Assembly: GCA_034670405.1 (NCBI GenBank)
Contig: JAXDDX010000054.1
Coordinates: 806,001-870,000 of the forward strand
Reading direction: 5' to 3'
Source of the DNA: Hoplostethus atlanticus
Taxonomy: Eukaryota; Chordata; Actinopteri; Trachichthyiformes; Trachichthyidae
Length of the DNA: 64,000 nucleotides
In this document: piece after piece, positions 1 through 13,310 of the stretch
How positions within the stretch are numbered: position 1 is the stretch's first letter
Layout of the letters: each line of letters opens with the position of its first letter
Made by a program: the position numbers and the translations under genes
Notes under the pieces: model-generated
Told to the model about the DNA's origin: nothing
Databases searched by the model: none
What the model saw: only the letters and a program-made list of their open reading frames with translations

Positions 1-3000
1 GCAAATATCTAAAATTGGTAGGAATACATTACCCACTGCTGAAAGGCATCATCTTCTTTAGTCTTAAAATCTGTTGGATATTGTAACATTTCTGGAATGA
101 GTCATATCATTCCATCTCTTTCAAGGTAATGTCACTTGCACATAAATAATGACCACATTTGAGGAAAATGCCACCCTAACTTTTGAATACTTCTTAAAAT
201 ATTTGATATTGTACTATAAAACAGCTTCTATGAAAGACTCTTCATTAAAAACTTCCAAAAACAAGGCAAGAAAAACAAGGAATCCCAAATGGCAAAAACT
301 GCTATCTGTTAGAAAATTGTCGGAAAACTGTCTATCAATACCATTTCTCACTCAACAAGTGGCCTAAAAAAACCATACATGCTCTGCAGTATAATCATTG
401 TTCCTCATATTACATTGGCAATCATTTTGTACAACATGGCCAATTTAAGTAGTTCTTGTACTTTTAAAGGTTCAAGGAAAAGCAAACCAATAAGGTCTAT
501 TTAGAATTGAGTGCGTTTCCCCAGGCCTCTTGGGTAAGGAAACCCATAGAGCCTTGCTGTGTTGACACAAACTTATCACACTCCTATTCAGAACAGCCTC
601 ACAATCAATACCATTAACTTAAAGTCACGCTGTGGTTTCCAATGACAGAAAACCCCCACTACAACAGCTCAGTCTGAAAAAAATGAGAAATGAATCTCAG
701 TGGACGACAGAAGTAAAACCAGCTATTGAACTCTATTACAAATTCAGAGCATCTGACTGGACGTAGCCTATTCACTATTTTAAGTTTTTTATTTGTGGGT
801 AAGCATTGTTTTTCTTTCTCAGTTGTGAAACGTCCCAGGCACAGGAATGTGATAACTGGAATTAAAATATTACAGTGTCAAAGACGTCATTTAACATGTT
901 AGTTCAGGTAACATAGCCATTCAAAGACCATGGGTATGAGGACCATTATTGAAGAGTTTGCAGCCCTAGTATACAACATGTTTAATTTTAACTTATTGAG
1001 TTCAGCCTGTAGATCTTTTCTTTTGATGTTACGCGATTGCCAGCACCAAACTCATAATGAACCTCCTATGAAGCTTCATTTGTAAAATCCTTCCTTGAGT
1101 TTCTGCATGTAGGGAATGGATTTGTAAAGAGAACTGGCACACCGGAATACATTATCATCCTGAGTAGGTGGCGAAGAACACTGCCTCTCATGTTATTATG
1201 AGATGGAAAAAAAACACCTGTTGCTGGAACCAGCGAAGCTTGCAATTTAATTTTATCAGCCTGCAAACAATCACTCATTAGGTAGCAGGAGCGATGATGG
1301 AACCCGGTGAGCTGTGAAGCTCTGCATACTGGGGTGCAACACATAACAAGAGTCCTACTTGGGGGAGGAATCGATGCAGCTGAATCCTCACTGGCAAGCG
1401 GGGGGCCCTTGTGGTAGCAATACTAGTCATTCACAGCTAATGTCATGGTCTTTAACCTTTTTAATATCAACCAAAATTGGATGAGGCGACTACTTCGCAC
1501 TTCTCCAAATTAATTAAGTCAGCATTTACTATTCAATCAAACAAGCGAGCATTTAAAATGAACTCAGCAGGCCAACTGTTTTGCAGAGATAGATGTAAAT
1601 GCTCAGCTTTCTTTAAGTATAATGGCCCATGAATAGTCTTTCTTGAAGCCTTGTAAACTGCATCTCTCTCACCAAGCTAGGCAGTTGCCTTTGGCTGATT
1701 GGTAGTTGTTTAAACAGGAGACCCAGGTTCAGATTTGGTGTGTTTGTAGGGGGTTGAGTGGATATCAAAAAGGTTTCGCAAAGTGACCTTGCCTCATTTC
1801 TGGTTAGCCGTCTTTATCCATTTGTACCACATTTGCACAGCAATAACATTGATTATTTGCCACTTGGAGGGGTTCATTCAAGAAAGATAGGTGAGTAGAC
1901 CACCCCCTCCAGCCAGAGCACTGAATCAATAATTCAAGTTGCAATCATTGCTATTATGATACTTATGATACATACAACAATGAACATAAGCAAAAATACA
2001 ATTAAAAATCACATAAGAGTAAAGGTCAGTCAGGATTAAAGGCCTAGTCTAAACAGGTCTTGGTTAAACAAAGCATAAACATCCTCTCATTGAGTCTGGC
2101 TGAAGATTCATGAGAATCATTATAAACTCAACATGAGAGACCAGCTGTTTATATATTTTAAATCTTACTGCAATGTGTTACACGCAGAGGAATCAGAGTA
2201 CATGAAAGCCTTTTTTACCGATTTGAATCTTACAGACGGATAGTAAGGACAGATAGTAAAAACAATTCCTGTTATCATAGACAAGCCATTGCCAGCCAAA
2301 CATTTGTTTACATGCCTGAATTTCCTCTTCAATCAAGAGCATTTCTACTAGAACAAAGAAATGTTAAGTTGTGTTTTAGTGCCCCATTTCTCCACACATC
2401 AACCTCTGCAGTCAAGGCCCGCAATCAAATTGAGTCTATGACGCCAATCACAGCAGTCGCTCTCTGTCCTCCAAAATCCATTGTATTTTCAATTGTCCCT
2501 GCCGATCATCACAAAAGAGGCAGGCTACAATGTGGCGGTGCTGTGGCAAATTGAAAGTGTAATTTCTAACAATATGGGGGCCCAGCGGTAGAGATGGGAT
2601 TGCCTTGTCTAAATTTCTGAGCAAATGTGAAATAAAAATGGATGTTCCATTCCAAATAAATAAGATGGGAATAATAGTGGGCAAATGACATTCGCCCGAG
2701 GTTAGGGAGGCCTCATTGGGCACACCATTTGGAAAAGGACACTTGAACCATTTGCTTTTTATTGCCTCTCTGTACTTTTGGCAGCCTGTGCTATCTCATC
2801 CTAAAATTAATTGGAAAATAATGTGCATTGGAGTCACTGATGTTAGTTTTACTGACAGCGCAGGATAATATTACGCCTAAAATTTAGTTCTATGTTTTCG
2901 TGGAAAATGGAATGATGATGATTAGGAAACATAAAGTTATGTAATGCATTTGCTTTGTGTTGTCGCTATTAGTTCCTTGTAACGGAAAAATGACGGTGCA

Positions 3001-4257
3001 GCCGCTGCTTGAACTGAGAGTTTCTATTGTTTTCATTGTGTAATATAAAACAAAATCAACCCATGCTGCAACTTTAGCTATGCTGTTTCTTTTGTCCGCT
3101 TGAAAATGACCAGCTGTACATTGATGTATGGCCTGTGGAGCTTTTGTGTCCTGTTTCAACAAATCACATTTAAAGGGAAGGAAAATACAGGTTAAGTTGC
3201 GTGTTCCCTGGTTCTGACTTCAATCTCCCCACAAATCTGTCTGCACATAAAGTGTGTTACATTTAGCTGCACATCGACACAGATTTCATTTATGATCATG
3301 CCACAAAATGTGAATGCCATTTCCTCAACTTTCCTACCGAAAAATAGGATTTATGGAGCTTTTAGTTACAAGATTAATCTGAACGTTCTCAAGTCATTTA
3401 CACACCCAGATGCCCTCTGAAACCCCAAAATGTGGTCTTTGCTGATTTCCCCACAAATTGCTGCTGTCAAAATAATGACGTTCAGATTAGGACCTTCCAT
3501 TTGTTATGAGTGGGGCCGGGGCTGAGCTAATAAATAGAAGTGACACTCTCATTCATTTGATGCTTTTCTTTCATATAAACATGCTTGAGCAGATTTTGCC
3601 ATTGTTTACCTTTTTGAACGCTGCATTTGTTACTGTCATTCTCTATCACATAAGCTCTCTATACGCCCCCAATAATCTATATTCATGCTTACTACACTAT
3701 TATTAAGAACACGCTTTTCCTATATTCACATGGAACCTCTGACAGATCTGATATGGTTCTTATCTGATTCACCACTGTGGCACACATCTAACCTGACTAG
3801 CAAGTCTCCCGTGTGTGTGTGATACCTGGTCTTATTAAAGAGCGTGTTGCACCCTGAAACTGCAAGACACTGGTTGGACATTTGAAATGAAACAAAGCCA
3901 TGTGGGGAGGAGGAACGGCCAGCTTGGTTACGCTTCTTATCTGTAGCGCTGACTGAACACAAATCAGATATTACCAACAACATACAGTACCTGTGCTTGG
4001 CATTAGGACAAAAGGTAACGAACAAGCAGCAAGAGGTTTCTAAGTAAATAAAAGGACCTGCTACTGGCACTGCACATTATACAACCCTGTCTCAATTTTG
4101 GAGCGCTTACATCATTGAATAACAACCTAACCAGAGTGTCAAAGTCCCATCAGCCAACACAGCAAACAATATGTTCTACTCAATACCGCCAGTGTTTTTT
4201 TTTGATTAACAGAAAAATAAATAATACAAACAAAACTTTATTCTCAGTAAGGCTGGA

Positions 4258-4286
4258 AAATGTAATAAATGTAGTTTATTACATTT
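4258..4286. repeat. Perfect 12-bp inverted repeat with 5-nt loop
   Basis: AAATGTAATAAA, loop TGTAG, TTTATTACATTT. The arms are exact complements. No terminator or small-RNA context is evident. Confidence 0.85.
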
Positions 4287-7200
4287 ATGTCAAATTATCC
4301 TTGTCCTGTCCTTTGGCCCTGCCATGGAATCCTACTGGCCTTGTGTGGATCGTTACAAGATTAGCTATGTTGTTTTATTCACTGCTTGTTAGGATATTGG
4401 ATCATGCAGAAGATTTTCAGTCAGTACAAGCACACGGTAGCCAGAACTGTATGAGATTCTCATGCTACACTGGAACCACCATACACCAAGTGTTTGTTTT
4501 CATTTGCCAGTTTCTAATAAGAAAACAAGAGGCACTGTAGACTGATACATGCCTAACAGAAGCCACATGTCATCTGCAGCCATGTCCACCTGCACCTTTT
4601 CCCTTTAGAAGATGCTTTTGTAAGAGCAGATTAAATGTCTTCCATGCACCGAGGTGCTTTCTGCACCTGCGCGAGCGTACCCCTCCACGGTATAAAAGAT
4701 TCATTGTGAGAAAATGACGGGGTCATCTCAATTGGAGGATAGAATCATAGGTGAGGCACGGTGGAGGACACTGAGGCCAAAGCAATTTGCACCAGTGCCC
4801 AGCAGGTGGTTTAGGAAGAAACTATTAATGTGATTATGTAATGGACACCAACTTTTAAAAGAACTCTGACACAGAATTGAGAGAAAAGGAAGGAAGAGAA
4901 ATTTCAACACGAGTTTGACGTATTGGAGTCTGAAGCTTCTCTAAGTGAGCTGGCGTCTAGCATTACGACTGAGGTTAAATATAATACCAAAACCATTTGT
5001 GCATGCTCAATCAATTCACATTAGTTTGAACTCTGATATCACAGGTACATGAATGCAACAGGCTATTTTGGAGAAATGTGTGGGCGTGCAAGGCTAAGCA
5101 GTATAACAGTAACAGTAAGTTTCCCATGTCTCATAGATCCTGGAGCAGGTTGTCCAAACAGTCTCATTAAGTACATTGTAAAAGTATTACAGAATAAAAA
5201 AAAAATGTAATACATGGAGGTGGTTTTCATAAAATAGATGTAAAGGTTAAAGCTCTAAAGAGTGTTAAAATCATTTTGTCTCATGGACTGCATCCAACGC
5301 CTATTACATTTGTTCTAATATGATCCCTAAAATGAACTAAGCCTAGGCCAAACATAATTTAACTCACAGTGTAAATGACCTGGACCACCTGCCCAATGGT
5401 ATAAATTTCACTTTTACTCAAATTGTGGCTTTAATACAATTGTGCAAATTATATTCTCTATTTCACACATTCAGTATCTATTACATATTGTAGTTGGTGC
5501 ACTTTGCAAAAAAATCACAAAGGCAGGATTTCTTTGTATTTATCCTCATATACTTATATACTATACTGCATATACTACATAGATGAGGTCACTTTAAGAG
5601 GGTATGAGAGAGTAACATGTTAATAAAGTCCCAGGCTTAGACACAAGCCAACACAACGTTGGAACGTGAACTCTGATCTCCTCATGTATTGCCTTTTATT
5701 TAATGACTAACCCCTGAAAAATCTAATATCAACGTGCGCTTATTTAAAGCCACCCCCAGGCAAGACATTTTCCTGGGAAGTCTGGGACACAGGAAGTTAA
5801 CTACAACAATGTCCTGAGGTCAGATCCTTGCTGGATTTATCCTGGAGATTGAAGTCACTATTAGGAGTGAGAGCAAGACTGCATGGATGGGTGGAGGAAC
5901 AAGAGTTGAATTATGTTATAGGAAATGGTGCAGGGGTATACAATCCCCTGGTGACATTCAAAAAGAGCATCTATTTTACACGACCCTTAAATATGAATTA
6001 TTTTAGTACTGTCAACTTTTTTTTTAATTGATAGCCTGAATTACCAATAAATATTGCCAAAAAGTCAAATATCATATTAGAAAAATCATGTTTGGTTGCA
6101 TTTGGTAGCACACACAAACATGCCAGTGTTGTCTCTAGCTAGGTTGAACTCTTGCTTGGAGCTTTTAGGGGCCTATTGGCTTAACTAAATAGAATTTACG
6201 ATTCAATCTAGGCTGCATAAGGTAAACCTCGTCTGTTCTAACGCATCTTGAGAGCAATCCATCCCCTGCATTGAGAACTAGAGCTAACAGGACTGTGTAT
6301 CTTCAGGTTACTTCAGTGAGTTAAACCTTTTAAGATGTTCAGTTTAAACCACTTGGCTTAAATTTGTGATAAATTATCTTTCTTTCTGCTACCTAAACTG
6401 TGTCAATAGAGAAAGATATACACTGAAAAATTGCTGAAGTGTTCTCATTTCCCGTTGCAATGACCCTTTTCAAAAAAAAAGCATTTTCAGGGATGTCTGT
6501 CTCAATTAACATTTGTCCTCCTGATACCAATGACAAGTTGTCACCCAAGGGAGGAAAAAGTTGGTAAAGAAAGAAAATGTCTCTGTCCTCACTTGCCCCA
6601 AAGGTTTATAAATGCTGTAGACTTTTTTATTTATTTTTTTCCCCAAAAGCAAACATGCAATGTTTCCCTTTCTGTGTGCTCTGCCAGATAGCCCTGAGGC
6701 TGCCAGGAGGGAAGCCATTGATTATTTAGCTCACAAGATGGACTCAGTGATGTTCAGAGGGAACATATAGCATGGGAAAAAGACCATCTAGCTGAAAAAT
6801 TCATGTTTACCTCTCGGGTGTGATCCATTCAATATGGTGCATTGACAATGTCAGCTTAGCAACATCCACTCCATTCCTCCTGAAGTCACATTGGTCTAGA
6901 CAATGCAGTAGGGGACACTGAAACAGATATATCGCTGTGTTGTACAGTTAAGTTGAATTATGGCTCTGCAAAATTTGGAAGCTTTATTTTTAGCTCGTTA
7001 TTGGAGATGGGCAGGAATCAAGCTAATATTTAATTTCCATACATTCTTGAGAGGAAAATATTTTCATGTCCTCTCTCATGTTTCTGCATACGATATGGAC
7101 ACTCATACTGTATCGTGAGCCACAACTTTGACAAACAGAGAGCACTTCAATGCATTGCTGCCTAGGCACTGGAAACTAGTGGGAACCCCATGTTATTACT

Positions 7201-7996
7201 CCGGAAAAAGTATATATTTTCCAGCTTTTTCTGCTCTCAGCTAATACACAAGGAAGACTAATTGATCCCTGCAGATGGCAGACAAGGCAATAGGTCATAA
7301 AGCCCAGCCACTTTGCTTCCTCACAACTCGCTATCGCTTTCTCCTAAAGTGCCATCAGCAACAGCTAGGGAAAAGCTTGGGACATAATTTGAGGCCATAC
7401 ATCTTTGCAGACGGCTACTTTTGTCATCTTAAGTGGACTTCCAAGAGGGAAAAGACCATGAGGCAGATGCGAGAGGTGCTATCTAAGAACAGCAGCCTCA
7501 GAGCAAATGTGGAAAATCTGCAGGGAAGGAGGAGATTGTAGGTAGGAAAATTCAACCATTTATAATCACCTATTAGACAAACAAAGCGGTGACGTTATTG
7601 CTTGCTATTAGCGGATCATTTAAAATGTAAAGACTATGCTTGATTAATGTCTGAGGAAAGTCAAACAGGATAGAACATTATATCCATATAAGCATTACTC
7701 GTTCATCCCTCATATTATCAATATAGATCCACGACTTGACAAAATGTGTTCTTGCTGTAAGGGGAACAGGGGGAAAGAGTAAAAAAAAAATAAGTGAGAA
7801 TGTGTTTAATTTCTCTCCCTACCAGATAAAATCAACAGCATGTTGACAGTCAGCTGACTTGTTATCTACGTTTCTTGTGAGAACTTCATTTCATATTTTT
7901 TTTCCGGGGCCCGCTGATAAGGGTTTCAGTTTCAAAGATTACTTCATGATGGGACTGGATGAAGGGGGAGGAGAAAGAAGGGAGGGTGAGATAAAG

Positions 7997-8028
7997 CACA
8001 CACACACACATATGCACACACACACACA
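7997..8028 (+). repeat. (CA)n microsatellite, interrupted
   Basis: CA dinucleotides with a central TATG interruption. Confidence 0.95.
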
Positions 8029-9954
8029 TCAAATCAAAGGTAAGTGGATATGGTAAATTGCTGATGAGCAGAGGAGTTATCATCATCACTTGCATGTCAC
8101 AGTAATAGTGATGTCAAGTTCACAACAACGTGTGACTTCATGAAAAAAACAAAATGCAGCACATTTTTTTAAATGCAAAATCTGAATCAATATCTCATGC
8201 ATACACCTGCATGAAGCTTGGCCAGAACTTTGCTTTGTTGTTTGGTGGTCATGGTCTGAATTTATTCTGGGATTGGGGCAATTTAATAAGGGCCTAGATT
8301 CAACTTTAATTTCCTGAGCATCTCTTACAGTCTGTGGGATTGCGTAAATCCACAGTGACTAAAATGAACAAAGTAAAAAAAAAAAAAAGCTGTCTATTTC
8401 AAACAGCTGATGGAGAGGAAAAATGGCATCGCAAATATTGAGTGTTGTTGTCATGATGAACATTCTATTCAGATTTGGAGGTGGAGGACGATTCAAATAA
8501 CAGTTAAGAGGCTCAAGGGTGTTAAGGTAATATGGGGGGGCGTAAGTAGGTTTTGGCAAAATTTACAGGACATCCGAAACAAAAAGTGGACGTAACTTTG
8601 ATGACAAATAGATACACTGCTAAATAGATCTCCTCAAGAGCTTTTACTTGAAATACAGATCTCATTTTTGCCCAAAATACCAGTTACACCCTTCTAAGCC
8701 CTCGATATAAAAAGGCAAATTGTAATGAATTACTAGGGAATAGGACTCCTGCTGAAATAATGACAATGAAATGAGAAAAAAAGACATTATAAAGACTCCT
8801 GCTACTGACTGATTACTGTTGTGTGCAAGTTAAAGATAATGATAACACAGTATTTAAACTTTGTAATAAAAAATAAATATAAAACGACACATAAAACAAC
8901 TAGAACCCTTTTAAGATGGATTAGTGGAGATAATGAAGGCTGGTGAAGGCTCAACGCTTGAAATTGCTGGCCAGTTTGTAATCATGGAGATGGCTTGGGG
9001 TTGTGAGGGGTTAAGTTGTCTTTAACGTGATGACGGACCATACGCTACAGTATGCATCTGCTTGGAAACCAGTGGGACTGGAAAGTTTTCAGATGACGTG
9101 TAATGCGATTGGCAACAAGACCGTGAAAACACATCACCGCAACCCACACTCAATTGGTACTGCGCACATTGTTCCCATGGTTGTCTGCGGCAGTGAGTAA
9201 TAAGACGGATGTGACACGTGTAACATAACATTTACACACACACAACTAATGCACACATGTGGTCACTTGTGTTGTCAGACGTATTCACAATGCCATTCCA
9301 TGTCAAAGACGAAAGAAAAAAAAAGGACTGTTTTGCAATTTAGCTCAGAGTGGTCACTCAATCCCACCTTGCAATCTATGTCTGTCACCCACCATAAAAC
9401 AAAAAATGGTTCCCATAGAAACCAAATACTTTCCATATGGATTTGTCGGGGAATAGGACTCATGGCCAGCCGTAATTACAGCTTGTGGTGGCACACTGTG
9501 TGTGTGATTTTCAAGTGGAATTGTACCTCTGTACAATGAGTCATCTTGTTAACGATAGGAAAAAGATGCAACATATTTCATGATTATATTGACTCCAGTG
9601 ATGTATGTATGAGCTGGGTGAGGATGAAAAAACAGGGTGAAGCAGGGTACGCACACACTCCGAACCCTGTAGATTCCCATCCAGAACATTTACTTTCAGA
9701 TGGCCAGAGAACCAAATTTCAAATTTTTTTTTTAACTTTTTTTTTTTTGTATTAGCCTGTCTTGATGTCAGCTATATCGACTTTCATGTTTGGCTGCCAA
9801 CAGACTGAAATGATAAAAATTATTAGGTTTATCATGCTGACGGGCATGAAAATGTAGCCGTACCCAATGAGCTCTCAACTGTTGAAACTCCAGCTACAAT
9901 TAAATCAGCGGTAGCATGCTTGTACTGTTGAATTCAGAAAATTCAGTCATCGCA

Positions 9955-10100
9955 TTCTCTCTCTCTCTGACTCCCTTTTTTATTCTCATCATCTCCCTTT
10001 CTCATGCATCACATGCATTTTCTGTCTCCATCCATCCATCCATCTCTCTCTCTCTCTGTCTTTCTCTCTTCCTCTCACTCTCACGCTCTCTCTTTCTTTC
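9955..10100 (+). repeat. Pyrimidine-rich CT / CCAT microsatellite block
   Basis: Runs of CT, a CCAT tetramer array near 10028-10041 and more CT runs, about 145 bp in all. Long open frames across it are low-complexity artefacts. Confidence 0.9.
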
Positions 10101-11184
10101 AGTCAGGCCTTGGAGGGTTCTGCAATTACGTTTGGGGTGCTCAGAAAAGGGGAACACTCCAGTGAAATAAATCGCTCCATAACAGCTGCGGTGAAATGAC
10201 GCTAATTGCCGATTGATTTGAAGCAGAGGCAGCAGATATCTGCAATGCAGAGCCGCATCTGCCACTCTCTCCTCATCATTCCCCTCTCTGATTATCTATT
10301 GTTCAGGCTGTTTACTTTGCAGAAATGAGTGGTAAATGGCAGGTTAAGGAAGCTAAGGGGGCCAGACACCAAATTGGGTCCCTCTCAAAAAAGACTGAGT
10401 GTAAAATTAGACATAATTAACACACCCTTTAGGCAGATGCTCCAAACCCCACGGAGATGGCAAAGATGCAAATTAGCCATAAAGATACACACTTTATATA
10501 CAAAAACAGTGATTAAGCTGCCTTAGGTGTACAGAGGCTCGCGCCGTCCTTGATTGATAGCGAATCAACCACTGAAAACTCTTTTTAGTTTTGTCGTGTT
10601 AGCACCATGCCCACATACTATAGGTGGAGAAAGAAAATACTTGTTACCCTTGTAATCACAGAGTGTAATCATATGTCGTCCGTTCGTGTGTAACATTTTT
10701 TGTAATGCACACTGTTTACGGTGCACGTAGAGCCCTGCATAAGGGAAATGCAGTGTGCGCTCGTACACCGGGCAGTACGGTAGAAGTCACAAGCATGCAC
10801 AGGGGTCCTCGCTGCAGCCTGCGGACATTCACATACCAGGAAGTAACTTGGCGATTTTCTAACTGGAGTGGATAAGACAAATATTTTGTTCCGTGATTCT
10901 CTTGGTTACAACGATATCGTGCTACTACAGCCCTTTGCTGTTAACAGGTGGAGTTTTTAAAGTTGGTGTGGACTCATTCCAATCATGCAGACCATCCCCC
11001 TCCCCCTCCTCTACCCAGCCCCTAGAAAGTGCCACTGCACTTGTTATAGATGGTAAAACCTCGTAGTGAAATATTCTCTTTTCTCTCTTTCTCCACAAAG
11101 GTGATAAAATGAAGGTATATTGCTTATTAGTGGATGCTCAAAATGTTCCTATATCTTTTGACATAAGGTTTGACAAATTTAATA

Positions 11185-11412
11185 CAACAACTAGAAGCAT
11201 TGGGTTTGATTCCCAGCCCTGGTGCTTTCTGTGTGGCGTTTGTGTGTTCGCGTGGGTTTCCTGCAGAGTCAGGTGGAATTAGAGACTCTTAGGGCTCATA
11301 GGTATGAATGTGAGTGTGAGCGACTGTATCTGTGTTAGCCCTGTGATGGACTGACGACCTGTCCCTGTGACCCTGAATAGGAATAAGTGGATAAAGAAAA
11401 TGAATGGATCGC
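11185..11412 (+). repeat. Teleost SINE/LINE-tail interspersed repeat (fragment)
   Basis: It starts with a tRNA B-box-like GGGTTTGATTCCCAGCCC, then GTGCTTTCTGTGTGGCGTTTG, a GTGTTAGCCCTGTGATGGAC segment and GACGACCTGTCCCTGTGACC, and ends GATAAAGAAAATGAATGGAT. This order and the GGATAA...ATGGATGG-type end match a very abundant percomorph repeat. The copy is diverged and lacks its 5' head. The exact family name is not assigned. Confidence 0.7.
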
Positions 11413-12782
11413 ATACTACTCTTGTGTTGACGGACACACCCTACCACAAGTGACCTACAAATTCTCACACTTCTGAAACCTATATAATATGTGTTTCATA
11501 AATTATGACACCGTGTTTGACACCATCTGGATTAGTGTGGTGTTATGTTATGTTTATGTGATACTTTAGTATCAGTGGTTGTCACTCAGCAGCACTGCAG
11601 CGCTGCAGCTGTTGTTTGCTCCCCTGCTCAACAAATATTGCTGGGAAATAATTGATTTGAGTGCTTTCTCAGCAAGTACATTGTCACAACATGGATGTCG
11701 TTCGCTCCTTGCAATTATTTATAATGACGCATCTCAGGTACAGTCTACGTTTTAGGCAGTGGTACCTGTGGAAATTTGGGAAACCAGATTAAAATTTAGG
11801 AAACATAAAGACTCAGTTAAGACACAAAACAATCCCGCTCATGCAGAAGGAAATGCCTTCCACTGTAGAGTGTGTTTGTCTTTTCTCTGTTCTTTCTGTC
11901 CCCCCCCGCTACAAAACGACTGCTGGCATTTCTCTTGCTGTGGCAGATAAACAGATAGACAGCAGAGGTCACAATCCACAGCAATTAAAGGTGACATGCC
12001 ACCAATCAGATTCCTCTTTTATTACTGTTTATTTTTTATTTTCTCCCTCTACTCACTCAGGATGATGCCCTGAGCCATAAGGGAGCTGTTGTAAGATAAA
12101 TAGTTCTTGCACACATCTTTTGTAGGAACTATTCACAATGTTACTGGTCATATGAATCATGTGGATGTAAATAAGTACCATCACTAGCTACTGGTGCTAC
12201 ACACATTTCTCTGTGTGATCTAAAATTGATTGAATCTTATCAGGACCTGCTTAACAGTGATATGAGAAAAGACTCACTTCAATTTCAGCTGATTGGCAAA
12301 AGCCACCTCTCGCACAAAGTGATGATTATACATTACCATCTGTTATATGGAACTTCCATCATAGAAATGTGCTTTATTAAGTGAGCTCAAAACAGAGTGC
12401 ATTGTGGATCTTGGTGCCCCGCTGAGAAGATTGTCTTTTCACAGCAGGTCCGCTGCCGTTCGCCACAAACTCTTGGAATTGACACCATTGCACCTCAATT
12501 TTGTGATTCATGTTTGTTAATAGGCGGTGAAATTTGCGGATCCCATTTGGGGTGAATTGGATGTTGTCGCACCAAAATGTTTTCAGTGATCTTTTGATGA
12601 TTCACATTGTCATCAGCATTTAAAGTGTACATTACATTTTTGGAAATTAATACAGTCAGACAGAGAGCTATTTCAACAGGAACTATTCCCTCAAATAAAT
12701 CATGGACAATGTCTGGAGGAAAACCAGTCGTAACATTGAAATGGGAAAGTTTTTCTGACAGAACACATTTCCTCTTAACGCC
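11413..12782. other. Non-coding stretch between two repeats
   Basis: Nothing recognised apart from a short C-run near 11901 and ordinary AT-rich sequence. Confidence 0.6.
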
Positions 12783-13310
12783 TTAAAAGTTGCCCAAAGA
12801 ATTTTCCTCAAGGGTTTTATGATGACTTGTGTGAATCTCCTCAGTTCTCAGAGAGAGTTCAGAGAAACCTCCAGCTCCAACTTCCTTGGCCTGAAAATCT
12901 AACCTATCTGCTGTACAAAATCTGCAAACATATCTGCCAGAAGAATTCTCTACAAAACCGGCAATACTGTGTGCTCCAAGGTTGTCGGCAACAAGACACT
13001 GCACTGTGCCCTTCAAAGTTTTCCCCAACTTATCCACAAAAATCCCATGTTGTTCTAATGTTATGAGATCACTAATCAAAGGCTCTAACACTTTGCCATA
13101 ACCATAAACCTTGACATCATTGCTATTGAACAATTCAGCTAAATGGATAGAGGACAACGAGGAGTGACAACCAGGTGGCAGATTGCCTAAAATCCAATAC
13201 AAGGCACAGATTTTGTGTTTTTTACGTGATGTACCAAGGGGATTGCATATTTCAAAATCGTCAACATACAAAATCAAAGAAATTGCACACTCTTTAGTTA
13301 ATGTATAGTT
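12783..13310 (-). pseudogene. Fragment of a transposon-associated protein family of fish (YVDDFEICNPLG type)
   Basis: An open frame of about 175 codons reads SLILYVDDFEICNPLGTSRK, then KHKICALYWILGNLPPGCHS, and further on EPLISDLITLEQHGIFVDKL, KGTVQCLVADNLGAHSIAGF and RYVCRFCTADRLDFQAKEV, ending after LRTEEIHTSHHKTLEENS. I recognise this pattern (Y.DDFE..NPLG, SIxL, DNLGAH.IAGFVE, CRFC) from large uncharacterised, multi-copy proteins annotated in many fish genomes and widely suspected to be transposon-encoded. Its activity is unknown to me. Only the middle of the protein is present, with no partner ORF at either side, so this is a relic. YVDD resembles a reverse-transcriptase box, but the context is not RT. 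Confidence 0.6.

Larger units (their letters stand above)
1..11184. other. Gene-poor DNA, no gene recognised
   Basis: Short open frames on both strands (up to 141 codons near 4115-4540) show no family resemblance or credible exon structure. Only the hairpin at 4258 and the microsatellites listed separately stand out. The position downstream of a large neurodevelopmental gene makes regulatory elements plausible, but none can be shown from one sequence. Confidence 0.6.

Noticed and set aside
4115-4540. 141-codon plus-strand open frame
   Set aside because: No recognisable domain, it contains the AT hairpin, and it lacks any splice or codon-bias support.
13240-13275. YVDD motif taken as a possible reverse-transcriptase active site
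   Set aside because: Surrounding residues (DFEICNPLGTSRKKHKI) match a different, non-RT family and no other RT blocks are nearby.
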